This document shows, in pieces, positions 20,763 through 28,480 of a DNA stretch of 64,000 bases. A program made the translations under genes and the position numbers. Below the pieces are notes generated by a model. That model saw only the letters and a program-made list of their open reading frames with translations, was not told the DNA's origin and did no database searches. The DNA is taken from assembly GCF_002205675.1 (NCBI RefSeq), contig NZ_NISK01000001.1, positions 553,054-617,053 on the forward strand, written 5' to 3'. The stretch's first letter is position 1; each line of letters begins with the position of its first letter. Source of the stretch: Sphingopyxis bauzanensis (GTDB taxonomy: Bacteria > Pseudomonadota > Alphaproteobacteria > Sphingomonadales > Sphingomonadaceae).

Positions 20763-21355
20763 GATGTAGCCAATCCGGTTGTCCGCAGCCACGCCAGCAG
20801 CGGGAGCATCGGCATGCCGATGATCGTCCAGGGATCGCCCTCAACCTTTTCGAACAATTGCACGCCCGCTCCCTCGATCTCATAACAGCCAACGGTCCAG
20901 CGGATGCTGTCCCAATGCTGCGCGACATAGGCGGCGATGAAGGCGTCGGACAAGGGGCGCATCCACAGCTTCGCCTCGCCGATCGCGCGCCAGACCGGGG
21001 CACCGTCGCGCGCGGCGACCGCGGCGCTGAACAGGCGGTGCCGCGTCCCCGCCATGCAGCGCAGATGATCGGCCGCCTCTTCGGGCGTCTCGGGTTTCGA
21101 AAGCATTGTGCCGTCGTCGAGCGCGAGCGTCGAATCGGCGCCGATGACGGTGACGCCGGGCAGCCGCGACGAGATTTTGACGGCTTTGGCCTCGGCGAGG
21201 GCATCGGCAATATTGCGCGGCGTCTGGCCCGCGGTGAGCAGCGCCGCGGTCAGCGCCTCCTCGTCGACATGCGCCGCAGTCGTCTCGAATTCGAGCCCGG
21301 CGGCGCGCAGCATGGCGGCGCGGCCGCTGCTTTGCGAGGCTAAGAGAAGGGTCAT
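20759..21355 (-). CDS. Maf-like nucleoside triphosphate pyrophosphatase
   Basis: Maf proteins hydrolyse modified or non-canonical nucleoside triphosphates and have been linked to septum control. The product is 198 residues. LLLASQSSGRAAMLRAAGL is the N-terminal family signature, VIGADSTLALDDG contains the catalytic Asp region, and LSKPETPEEAADHL follows. It overlaps ppsR upstream and aroE downstream by 4 bases each. The substrate class (dTTP/UTP or m7GTP) was not decided. Confidence 0.93.
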   Translation of the reverse strand: MTLLLASQSSGRAAMLRAAGLEFETTAAHVDEEALTAALLTAGQTPRNIADALAEAKAVKISSRLPGVTVIGADSTLALDDGTMLSKPETPEEAADHLRCMAGTRHRLFSAAVAARDGAPVWRAIGEAKLWMRPLSDAFIAAYVAQHWDSIRWTVGCYEIEGAGVQLFEKVEGDPWTIIGMPMLPLLAWLRTTGLATS

Positions 21356-22164
21356 GCGGCGCCGCGGTCCTCGACCAGCTTGATCACCGCCGCCGCGGTT
21401 TCCTCGATCGAGCGGCGCGTGACATCGATCACCGGCCAACCATTGTCGGCAAACATGCGCCGGGCATAGGCCAGCTCGGCTTTCACGCGTTCATCATCGA
21501 CATAGGCGGTTTCGGGGGCCTGGTTAAGCGACAGCAGCCGGTTGCGCCGCACCTGCACCAGCCGGTCGAGCCCAGTCGTCAACCCCACGATCATCGGGCG
21601 TTTCAGTCGATACAGCGCCTCGGGCGGCGGCGATTCAGGGACAATCGGGATATTCGCGGTCTTGAAGCCGCGATTGGCCAGATAAATGCTGGTCGGGGTC
21701 TTCGATGTCCGCGACACCCCGGCAAGAACGATGTCGGCCTGTTCCCAATTTTCCCAGCCGATGCCGTCATCGTGCGCGACGGTGAACTGGATCGCCTCGA
21801 CCCGCGCGAAGTAAGCGGCGTCGAGCTGGTGCTGACGCCCCGGGCGCGCTTTCGCTTCCTGGCCCAGCATCCGCGACAGCGCATCGGTCACCGCGTCGAG
21901 CGCGGGGACGAGCGGCAGGTTGAGTGCCCCGGCGCGGCGCTCGAGGCTGACGCGCAGGTCGCCATTGACCAGTGTGAACAAGATCATCCCCGGACTCGCC
22001 TGCACTTCGGCCATGATCCGGTCGAGATGCGATTCCGATCGCACCATCGGCCAGAAATGGCGCACCACCTCGACATCGTCGAACTGCGCGATCGCCGCCT
22101 TGGCGATATTTTCGAGTGTCTCGCCCGTGGAGTCAGATATGAGATGAAGGTGAAGCCGGCCCAT
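21352..22164 (-). CDS. ppsR: PEP synthase regulatory protein (bifunctional kinase/pyrophosphorylase, DUF299)
   Basis: This protein phosphorylates and dephosphorylates PEP synthase or pyruvate phosphate dikinase using ADP and phosphate. The product is 270 residues from ATG 22164. It starts LHLHLISDSTGETLENIAKA, contains ADIVLAGVSRTSKTPTSIYL, the P-loop-like DUF299 signature, and ends with the VDVTRRSIEETAA-type segment (here VIDVTRRSIEET). It is the first gene left of oriC. In Caulobacter the DUF299 homologue (called RP001) also borders the origin opposite hemE. Confidence 0.94.
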   Translation of the reverse strand: MGRLHLHLISDSTGETLENIAKAAIAQFDDVEVVRHFWPMVRSESHLDRIMAEVQASPGMILFTLVNGDLRVSLERRAGALNLPLVPALDAVTDALSRMLGQEAKARPGRQHQLDAAYFARVEAIQFTVAHDDGIGWENWEQADIVLAGVSRTSKTPTSIYLANRGFKTANIPIVPESPPPEALYRLKRPMIVGLTTGLDRLVQVRRNRLLSLNQAPETAYVDDERVKAELAYARRMFADNGWPVIDVTRRSIEETAAAVIKLVEDRGAA

Positions 22165-22234
22165 CGCGGCACCATGGCGGGAAGCTGCGGAAAAAGGCAA
22201 TCCCGGATCCGGTTCGAGGTATCGAAAAGCGGCC

Positions 22235-22243
22235 TGTGGATAA
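22235..22243 (-). promoter_or_regulatory. DnaA box, perfect match
   Basis: TGTGGATAA on the plus strand is TTATCCACA on the minus strand, an exact consensus DnaA box inside the predicted oriC. Confidence 0.8.
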
Positions 22244-22315
22244 GTTTTGGACAAGCGTGGGGAGCAAATGGGGACGGGGGATTCATCCCCGACGCTGCCG
22301 ATTCCACTCGATCAC

Positions 22316-22324
22316 TTGTCCACA
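22316..22324 (+). promoter_or_regulatory. DnaA box variant TTGTCCACA
   Basis: It matches the consensus TTATCCACA at 8 of 9 positions and is 11 bases from a second box in the same orientation. Confidence 0.7.
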
Positions 22325-22335
22325 AGGGATGGAAT

Positions 22336-22344
22336 CTATCCACA
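22336..22344 (+). promoter_or_regulatory. DnaA box variant CTATCCACA
   Basis: It matches the consensus at 8 of 9 positions and overlaps the end of a GAATC (GANTC) site at 22332-22336, so CcrM methylation and DnaA binding could affect each other. Confidence 0.7.
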
Positions 22345-22513
22345 GGCTGTGAATTAAGGGCACAGCGGGCCGCGACTCTGGAGCAAAGGGCGGCATGATG
22401 AGAGTCAAGCTGTTGGCAAAAACGACGCCTCCGCCTAAAGCCGCGCTGTTCGCCGACCAACAAACCACCACAATATTATCTAATATTCTATTGCAGAGAG
22501 AAAGAGGGGCCGT

Positions 22514-23542
22514 GTGAAGGCGTCACCGAAGAGTTTGCTGGCGGTGCTGCGCGGGGCGCGGCAGGAACGCCCGCCCTTGTGGCTGATGCGTCAGGCCGGG
22601 CGATATCTTCCCGAATATCGCGCGCTGCGGGAGACCAAGGGCGGTTTCCTCGAGCTTTGCTATGATCCTGAAGCGGCGGCGGAGGTCACCCTGCAGCCGA
22701 TCCGGCGGTTCGGGTTCGACGGGTCGATCCTGTTTTCCGACATCCTGATCGTCCCCCACGCGCTGGGACAGAAATTATGGTTTGAGGCGGGCGAGGGGCC
22801 AAGGCTGGCCCCGCCGCTGGTCGATAGCGCCCTGGCGCAACTCGAAGCGGCGCCGGAACGGCTTGACCCCATTTATGCAACCGTGGCCCGCGTCGCCGCT
22901 TCACTCCCTGCTGAGACGACCTTTCTGGGCTTTGCCGGCAGTCCGTGGACGGTCGCGACCTATATGGTGGCGGGGCAGGGGTCGAAGGATCAGGCCGCAG
23001 CGCGGCGACTGGCATTTGGCGACCCCGCGGCGTTCCAGGCCATCATCGATGCAATCGTCGATGTTACCGTAATTTACCTGTCGGGGCAGATAGAACATGG
23101 CGTCGAGGCGGTGCAGTTGTTCGACAGCTGGGCCGGCAGCCTGAGCCCGGCGCAATTCGAACGCTGGGTAATCGCCCCGAACGCGGAAATTGTCCGCCGC
23201 CTGAAAGTGATGCATCCTGACACGCCAGTGATCGGTTTTCCCAAGGGGGCGGGCGGCAAGCTGCGCGCCTATGCCGATGAAACCGGGGTCGATGCGATCG
23301 GTCTCGACGAGACCGTCGATCCCGACTGGGCCGACCGCGTGCTGCCGCAACATCTGCCGGTGCAGGGCAATCTTGATCCGCTGGCGCTGGTGGCGGGCGG
23401 CGCGGCACTGGACGCCGCGATCGATCGTATCCTTGCGGCTTTCCCGGCGCGTCCCCATATCTTCAACCTCGGCCATGGCATCGTCCCCGACACGCCGATC
23501 GCCCATGTCGAGCATCTGATCAGACGGGTTCGCGGCGGATAA
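22514..23542 (+). CDS. hemE: Uroporphyrinogen III decarboxylase
   Basis: HemE decarboxylates uroporphyrinogen III to coproporphyrinogen III in heme synthesis. The product is 342 residues from GTG 22514, with GAGGGG upstream. PPLWLMRQAGRYLPEYR is the N-terminal signature, ILFSDILIVPHALG contains the active-site Asp region, and GFAGSPWTVATYMV and FNLGHGIVPDTP follow. It is the first gene right of oriC, as in Caulobacter, and is followed one base later by hemJ. Confidence 0.97.
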   Translation: MKASPKSLLAVLRGARQERPPLWLMRQAGRYLPEYRALRETKGGFLELCYDPEAAAEVTLQPIRRFGFDGSILFSDILIVPHALGQKLWFEAGEGPRLAPPLVDSALAQLEAAPERLDPIYATVARVAASLPAETTFLGFAGSPWTVATYMVAGQGSKDQAAARRLAFGDPAAFQAIIDAIVDVTVIYLSGQIEHGVEAVQLFDSWAGSLSPAQFERWVIAPNAEIVRRLKVMHPDTPVIGFPKGAGGKLRAYADETGVDAIGLDETVDPDWADRVLPQHLPVQGNLDPLALVAGGAALDAAIDRILAAFPARPHIFNLGHGIVPDTPIAHVEHLIRRVRGG

Positions 23543-23543
23543 A

Positions 23544-23993
23544 ATGGCAGACTGGGCAGGATTTCTGGGGGCGACGATGCTTTGGGTCAAAGCGGCGCAT
23601 ATCATTTTTGTCATCTTCCTGATGGCCGGGCTGTTCATGATGCCGCGCTTCTTTGTCTATCACCACCAATGTGCCGTCGGATCGGACGAGGATAAAAAGT
23701 GGATCGAGCGCGAAGACCGCTTGCGCCGCATCATCCTGAACCCGTCGCTGACGATCGTCTGGGTGCTCGGGTTGCTGCTCGCCTTCAATGGAAATTATTG
23801 GGGCGAGACCTGGTTCATTGCCAAATTCATTCTGGTGTTTGCGCTGTCGGGCTACCACGGCTGGATGATCGGCTATTTCAAGAAGCTGCAACAGGGACAG
23901 CGGCCGCTCACCGAAAAGCAGCTCCGGCTGCTCAACGAAGTTCCCGGCGTGGCGGCCGCGATCATCGTCATTCTGGCGGTCATTCGGCCCTGA
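23544..23993 (+). CDS. hemJ: Protoporphyrinogen IX oxidase, HemJ type
   Basis: HemJ is an inner-membrane enzyme that oxidises protoporphyrinogen IX. The product is 149 residues with about four membrane helices (starting near LWVKAAHIIFVIFLMAGLF). Conserved His in AAHIIF and Arg/Lys in YHGWMIGYFKK match the family. The ATG lies 1 base after the hemE stop codon, so two non-consecutive heme enzymes share a transcript starting at the origin. Confidence 0.92.
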   Translation: MADWAGFLGATMLWVKAAHIIFVIFLMAGLFMMPRFFVYHHQCAVGSDEDKKWIEREDRLRRIILNPSLTIVWVLGLLLAFNGNYWGETWFIAKFILVFALSGYHGWMIGYFKKLQQGQRPLTEKQLRLLNEVPGVAAAIIVILAVIRP

Positions 23994-24189
23994 TATCCGC
24001 TGTTCCCGGCGCAGGTCTGATTGACTTGCTCCCGCGGCGGTTATAGGGGCCGTGTCAATCCCGCCAGTCGGGCGGCGCTTCCCAAGCGCCGAAGCTATCG
24101 CAAACGGTCGTCCCACGGCCGGATAGGCACCCCAGCGGTGCAATGAAAATCGACTGCCAATTGTCCTGAAATTCACCTGGAATCCATCC

Positions 24190-25443
24190 ATGCATCTTAA
24201 AGAACTCAAAACGAAATCGCCCGCCCAGCTGGTCGAAATGGCCGAGGAACTGGGGGTCGAAGGCGCTTCGACGCTGCGCAAGCAGGATCTGATGTTCTCG
24301 ATCCTCAAAGAGGTCGCCGAGGATGAGGAAATCATCGGCTCGGGTACGATCGAAGTGTTGCCGGACTCGTTCGGTTTTCTGCGTTCGTCCGAAGCCAATT
24401 ATCTCGCCGGTCCCGACGACATCTATGTCTCACCGAACCAGGTCCGCAAACATGGCCTGCGCACCGGCGACACCGTCGAGGGCGAGATCCGCGCACCGCG
24501 CGACGGCGAACGCTATTTTGCGCTGACCAAGCTGATCAGCGTCAATTTCGACGATCCCGATGTCGTTCGTCACCGGGTTAATTTCGACAATTTGACCCCG
24601 CTCTATCCGAACCAGAAGCTCTCGCTCGACACCGTTGATCCGACCGTCAAGGATAAGTCGGCGCGGGTAATTGACCTCATCAGCCCGCAGGGCAAGGGCC
24701 AGCGCGCGCTGATCGTCGCGCCGCCGCGCACGGGTAAAACCGTACTGCTGCAGAATATTGCCAAAGCGATCACCGATAACCACCCCGAGGTGTATCTCAT
24801 CGTCCTGCTGGTCGACGAACGACCCGAGGAAGTCACCGACATGCAGCGCAGCGTGAAGGGTGAAGTCGTCTCCTCGACCTTTGATGAACCTGCAACGCGT
24901 CACGTCCAGGTCGCCGAAATGGTGATCGAAAAGGCCAAGCGCCTCGTCGAGCACAAAAAGGATGTCGTCATCCTGCTTGATTCGATCACGCGTCTGGGCC
25001 GTGCCTACAACACCGTTGTGCCGTCGTCGGGTAAGGTGCTGACCGGCGGCGTTGACGCCAACGCGCTGCAGCGCCCGAAGCGCTTTTTCGGCGCCGCGCG
25101 TAATATCGAGGAAGGCGGGTCGCTATCGATCATCGCCACCGCGCTGATCGATACCGGCAGCCGCATGGACGAAGTGATCTTCGAAGAATTCAAGGGCACG
25201 GGTAACTCCGAAATCGTCCTCGACCGCAAGGTGGCCGACAAGCGCATCTTTCCGGCGCTCGACGTCGGCAAGTCGGGCACGCGCAAGGAAGAGCTGCTCA
25301 TGGAGAAGGACAAGCTCAGCAAAATGTGGGTGCTGCGCCGCATCCTCATGCAGATGGGCACCATCGATGCGATGGAATTCCTGCTCGACAAGATCAAGGA
25401 TTCGAAGACCAACGAGGATTTCTTCGATTCGATGAACCAATAG
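24190..25443 (+). CDS. rho: Transcription termination factor Rho
   Basis: Rho is a hexameric RNA helicase that ends transcription. The product is 417 residues. It begins [20 protein letters not shown]. The RNA-binding domain includes GFGFLRS-like [20 protein letters not shown]. The Walker A loop is [15 protein letters not shown] and Walker B is [16 protein letters not shown], with the R-loop in [15 protein letters not shown]. The 196 bp leader has a GGCGCTT-AAGCGCC hairpin and a possible TTGACT / TATAGG promoter (24021-24047, 15-base spacing). Rho commonly regulates itself through its leader. Confidence 0.98.
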   Translation: MHLKELKTKSPAQLVEMAEELGVEGASTLRKQDLMFSILKEVAEDEEIIGSGTIEVLPDSFGFLRSSEANYLAGPDDIYVSPNQVRKHGLRTGDTVEGEIRAPRDGERYFALTKLISVNFDDPDVVRHRVNFDNLTPLYPNQKLSLDTVDPTVKDKSARVIDLISPQGKGQRALIVAPPRTGKTVLLQNIAKAITDNHPEVYLIVLLVDERPEEVTDMQRSVKGEVVSSTFDEPATRHVQVAEMVIEKAKRLVEHKKDVVILLDSITRLGRAYNTVVPSSGKVLTGGVDANALQRPKRFFGAARNIEEGGSLSIIATALIDTGSRMDEVIFEEFKGTGNSEIVLDRKVADKRIFPALDVGKSGTRKEELLMEKDKLSKMWVLRRILMQMGTIDAMEFLLDKIKDSKTNEDFFDSMNQ

Positions 25444-25459
25444 GCCGGATGCGCGCGGC

Positions 25460-25750
25460 ATGATCGTCGAGCACGCGCTGTTGCAGGTTCGTGCCGGCGA
25501 AGGGGCCGCGTTTGAAAGCGCTTTGGCCAAAGCGCGCCCGCTAGTCGCCGCGTCGCCCGGATTTCTGGGTATGGAAGTGCGGCGCGGGTGCGAAGCGGTG
25601 GAAACCTACTTGCTGATCGTGCATTGGGACCGCATGGAAGACCATCGTGATGGTTTCCGCTGCTCGGATCGATATGACGCGTGGCGGACGCTGTTGCATC
25701 ATTTTTATGACCCCATGCCTGTCGTGCAATATTTCGGAGAGCCTGTGTGA
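25460..25750 (+). CDS. Antibiotic biosynthesis monooxygenase (ABM) domain protein
   Basis: A small 96-residue ferredoxin-like alpha+beta barrel protein (ABM family). It contains MIVEHALLQVRAGEGAAFES, FLGMEVRRG and LIVHWDRMEDHRDGF, the family's strand-helix pattern. Such proteins include quinol monooxygenases and heme-degrading enzymes, but also many of unknown function. It lies 16 bp after rho and overlaps the TerC gene by 4 bases (GTGA), so it is likely part of the same unit. Confidence 0.8.
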   Translation: MIVEHALLQVRAGEGAAFESALAKARPLVAASPGFLGMEVRRGCEAVETYLLIVHWDRMEDHRDGFRCSDRYDAWRTLLHHFYDPMPVVQYFGEPV

Positions 25751-26472
25751 TTGACCTTTTGTTGACCGCTGCCACCACGGCTGCGCAGGGACTGGGTGGC
25801 CCCAGCGAGATGTGGGGCCATATCGTCAATGATTTTTCGAACATTACCGAACCAGCGGCAATGGCAGCCTTTATGCAGGTTCTGCTGATCGATCTGGTGC
25901 TGGCGGGCGACAATGCGATCGTCGTTGGCGCGCTCGCCGCGGGCCTGCCTGCCGACCAGCGCCGCAAGGTGATCATCATCGGAGTTCTGGCCGCGCTGGT
26001 ACTGCGGATCGCCTTTGCGCTGGTGGTTACCCAGTTGCTGCAGATCGTCGGACTGATCTTCGTAGGCGGCTTGCTGCTCGCCTGGGTGGCGTGGAAGATG
26101 TGGCGCGAACTGCGCGAGGGCTCACATTCGGCAGGATCGCCCGAAATCGCAGGGGATGAGCATTCGGGCCTGAGACCCGCCAAGAGTTTTGCCGCCGCCG
26201 CCTGGGCGGTCGCTATCGCCGACGTCAGCATGAGCCTCGATAACGTGCTTGCGGTCGCCGGTGCGGCGCGCGAACATCCGGGGATCATGATCGTCGGCCT
26301 GATCGTCGCGGTCATCCTGATGGGCGTCGCGGCGAACATTATCGCCAAGTACATCGAGCGGTATCGCTGGATCGCCTATTTCGGCCTTGCAGTTATCGTC
26401 TATGTCGCGGTCAAGATGATCTACGACGGCTGGGTCGATCCGTCGGTCGGGCTCGGAACCTTGCTGGGCTAG
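25747..26472 (+). CDS. TerC family integral membrane protein
   Basis: A membrane protein of 241 residues with about seven helices. LVLAGDNAIVVGALAAGLP and VSMSLDNVLAVAGAAREHP are the two acidic helix motifs of the TerC/LysE-like metal-ion family, several members of which export Mn2+ or relate to tellurium resistance. The start is GTG 25747, overlapping the ABM gene. A strong hairpin follows the stop. Confidence 0.9.
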   Translation: MIDLLLTAATTAAQGLGGPSEMWGHIVNDFSNITEPAAMAAFMQVLLIDLVLAGDNAIVVGALAAGLPADQRRKVIIIGVLAALVLRIAFALVVTQLLQIVGLIFVGGLLLAWVAWKMWRELREGSHSAGSPEIAGDEHSGLRPAKSFAAAAWAVAIADVSMSLDNVLAVAGAAREHPGIMIVGLIVAVILMGVAANIIAKYIERYRWIAYFGLAVIVYVAVKMIYDGWVDPSVGLGTLLG

Positions 26473-26483
26473 ACAGCATAGAT

Positions 26484-26524
26484 GTCCCGACGCCGACTGG
26501 TATCAGACCAGTCGGCGTCGGGAC
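26484..26524 (+). terminator. Very long perfect hairpin after the TerC gene
   Basis: An 18 bp perfect stem (26484-26501 with 26507-26524) and a 5-base loop (ATCAG) lie 11 bases after the stop codon. No T-run follows, so it may be a terminator of the U-less kind or an mRNA stabiliser. Confidence 0.6.
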
Positions 26525-26575
26525 TATCGCGGCGTGTCGGCTTGGTTTTCGCCGTTCCCGCACCATTTAGGCTCA

Positions 26576-26977
26576 ATGTCCCCACTCCATCTCACCAAGG
26601 TCGCGGTTGGTTGCGCGCATGTCGAGACGTTCGCGCGCCGGGTGGCGACGCGCGTGCGCGATGGTGAGTTGCGCGTGCCGACGCGGATGCGGCCCAAGCG
26701 GATGGACGAGCTTGTTGGCGGTTACCTGCACTGGATCATCAAGCACCGCATCGTCGCGCGGCAGCAGATTTTGCGCTTCGATGATCGCAAGGATGGCCGC
26801 GTCGACATCGTCTGTTCGGAAGATCTGGAGATTCTGCCGCCGCTGTCGAAGCGCGCGCATCAGGGTTGGCGCTATCTGGCCGATGACGACGCGCCCAAGG
26901 GCATGGCCGACCATGACGGCGTTGCCGACCTGCCGCCGCACCTTTACCGCGAACTAGCGGCGCTGATGCTGATCTAG
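26576..26977 (+). CDS. DUF1489 family protein
   Basis: A conserved alphaproteobacterial protein of 133 residues with no known function. The family pattern is visible in LHLTKVAVGCAHVETFARR, RPKRMDELVGGYLHWIIKH and RQQILRFDDRKDGRVDIVC. ATG 26576 was chosen because homology begins there (MSPLHLTKVA). It is preceded by a strong hairpin, so it is probably transcribed separately from the TerC gene. Confidence 0.85.
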   Translation: MSPLHLTKVAVGCAHVETFARRVATRVRDGELRVPTRMRPKRMDELVGGYLHWIIKHRIVARQQILRFDDRKDGRVDIVCSEDLEILPPLSKRAHQGWRYLADDDAPKGMADHDGVADLPPHLYRELAALMLI

Positions 26978-26990
26978 CACGGCGCGAACG

Positions 26991-27386
26991 CTATCCCTGC
27001 GCGGCGAGCATTTCTCCCATCTTCTCCCAGACCTTGTTGATGGCCTTGAGCGGGCGCACCATCACCTTGAAATCGATGATCTTTCCGTCGTTGTTCCAGC
27101 GGATGATGTCGACACCGTTGATATGGATGCCGTCGAGCGTCGTCGCGAATTCGAGCATCGCCTGGTCGCCGTCAATGATCTCGCGCTCGTAGCGGAAATC
27201 GTCGCCGCCGAGCACATGGCTGGCGGCATGGAGATAGGCGAAGACCTTGTCGCGGCCAGCCTGCGGCGAATGGACGACGGGCGAGTGGAACACCGCATCT
27301 TCGGCAAGCATATCGCGGAGCGCCTGCGGGTCGCCGCCGCCTTCCATATAAGCGTGCCAAGCCGCAACGCCTGCTGCGGCCGTCAT
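26991..27386 (-). CDS. SnoaL-like / NTF2-fold protein
   Basis: A 131-residue protein of the SnoaL/limonene-epoxide-hydrolase fold. It has WHAYMEGGGDPQALRDMLAE, DAVFHSPVVHSPQAGRD and GVDIIRWNNDGKIIDFKVMV, the usual cone-shaped pocket elements. The enzymatic role is unknown. The start overlaps the dienelactone hydrolase stop by 4 bases, so the two are coupled. Confidence 0.8.
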   Translation of the reverse strand: MTAAAGVAAWHAYMEGGGDPQALRDMLAEDAVFHSPVVHSPQAGRDKVFAYLHAASHVLGGDDFRYEREIIDGDQAMLEFATTLDGIHINGVDIIRWNNDGKIIDFKVMVRPLKAINKVWEKMGEMLAAQG

Positions 27387-28081
27387 GCCAGATGCTCGGC
27401 TAAAAACGCTTTGGTGCGGCCGTCGGCGAGCTGCGCGCCCGCTTCATTGCGGCGATTGCCGCCGGTTGCGGCAAAGCCATGATCGAGGCCTTCATAATCG
27501 TGGAGGGTGACCTTGGGATGCGAATCGAGCCCTTCGTGCATCTTCGCCTGTGCTTCGGGGCCGACAAGATGATCGGCCGTCGGGATATGCAGCATCAGCG
27601 GATGCGCGATGGCGTGGCTTTCGTTGAGCATCTGGTCGATCATCACGCCATAATAGCCGACCGACGCGTTCACGTCGGTGCGTGCTGCCGCCATATAGGC
27701 CAGCCGACCGCCGAGGCAGAAGCCGACGCAGCCGACCTTGGTGGCGCCCTGCGCGTGGAGCCAGCGGATCGCCGCCTCAATATCCTTGACCCCGTCGTCG
27801 GCATCATATTGGCCGAAATAGCCAAAGGCTTCCTGCAACTCCGCCTCGACATCGGGATCAAGCTCGACTCCCGGCGCAAAGCGCCAGAACAGGTCTGGAG
27901 CGATTGCCAGATAACCCTGCGCCGCCCAATCGTCGCATTTTTCGCGAATCCCCGCGTTCACCCCAAAAATTTCGGGAATGACGATGATCGCGCGCGACGA
28001 ATCGGCATCGGGGCGCGCGACATAGGCGGGGATCGTATTTGTCGCGTCGAGCGCGGGGATCGTGATGTTCGTCGCGGACAT
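27383..28081 (-). CDS. Dienelactone hydrolase family protein
   Basis: An alpha/beta hydrolase of 232 residues, likely carboxymethylenebutenolidase-like. IIVIPEIFGVNAGIREKCDD is the N-terminal family motif. The nucleophile region GCVGFCLGGRLAYMAA has Cys at the nucleophile position, as in classical dienelactone hydrolases. LEGLDHGFA-like YEGLDHGFAATGG contains the catalytic His. It could act in aromatic ring-cleavage pathways or on other esters. Confidence 0.9.
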   Translation of the reverse strand: MSATNITIPALDATNTIPAYVARPDADSSRAIIVIPEIFGVNAGIREKCDDWAAQGYLAIAPDLFWRFAPGVELDPDVEAELQEAFGYFGQYDADDGVKDIEAAIRWLHAQGATKVGCVGFCLGGRLAYMAAARTDVNASVGYYGVMIDQMLNESHAIAHPLMLHIPTADHLVGPEAQAKMHEGLDSHPKVTLHDYEGLDHGFAATGGNRRNEAGAQLADGRTKAFLAEHLA

Positions 28082-28186
28082 GAGGGGGGTTCCTGACTCT
28101 TGCTAAATGGCGTTGAAAGCGCGAAGCTAGCGGGGCTGCGGGCATGGCTCAAGCGGCTTACCGGTTTATCGGGGCGGAGACAGGCG

Positions 28187-28480
28187 ATGAAGTTCAATAT
28201 CGAGATCGATTGCACCCCGCAGGAAGCGCGGCAGCTGTTCGGCTTGCCCGATCTGGAGCCGCTGCACGATGTCTATCTTGACCGCGTCAAGGAACTGATG
28301 GCGAAGGGGATTACCCCCGACATGGTGCAGGCGATGGTCAAGACCTGGGTGCCGATGGGCGAGAGCGGGCTGGGGCTGGTCCAGTCGCTGCTCGGTCAGT
28401 TTGGCGGCGGGCTGATGGGCGGCGCGAGCAAATCGGCTGCCGCGGACGACGAAAAGCCGGCGCGAGGGCGCAAGAGCTGA
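28187..28480 (+). CDS. Small DUF6489-like protein
   Basis: A 97-residue protein starting MKFNIEIDCTPQEARQLFGL, a pattern I associate with the sphingomonad family DUF6489; the number is from memory. A helical middle part (PLHDVYLDRVKELMAKGI) is followed by a Gly-rich stretch and a charged tail. Function unknown. It ends with TGA overlapping the proposed CTG start of mnmE. Confidence 0.65.
   Translation: MKFNIEIDCTPQEARQLFGLPDLEPLHDVYLDRVKELMAKGITPDMVQAMVKTWVPMGESGLGLVQSLLGQFGGGLMGGASKSAAADDEKPARGRKS

Larger units (their letters stand above)
22165..22513. other. Predicted chromosomal replication origin (oriC)
   Basis: This 349 bp gene-free stretch lies between the diverging ppsR and hemE genes, the location of oriC in Caulobacter crescentus. 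It contains a perfect DnaA box (22235-22243), two close variants (22316-22324, 22336-22344) and a weaker 7/9 match near 22248. There are five GANTC sites between 22280 and 22406, and an AT-rich block at 22471-22492 (AATATTATCTAATATTCTAT) that could be the unwinding element. It must also hold the hemE and ppsR promoters. Location and motifs agree; direct origin activity is inferred. Confidence 0.82.
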
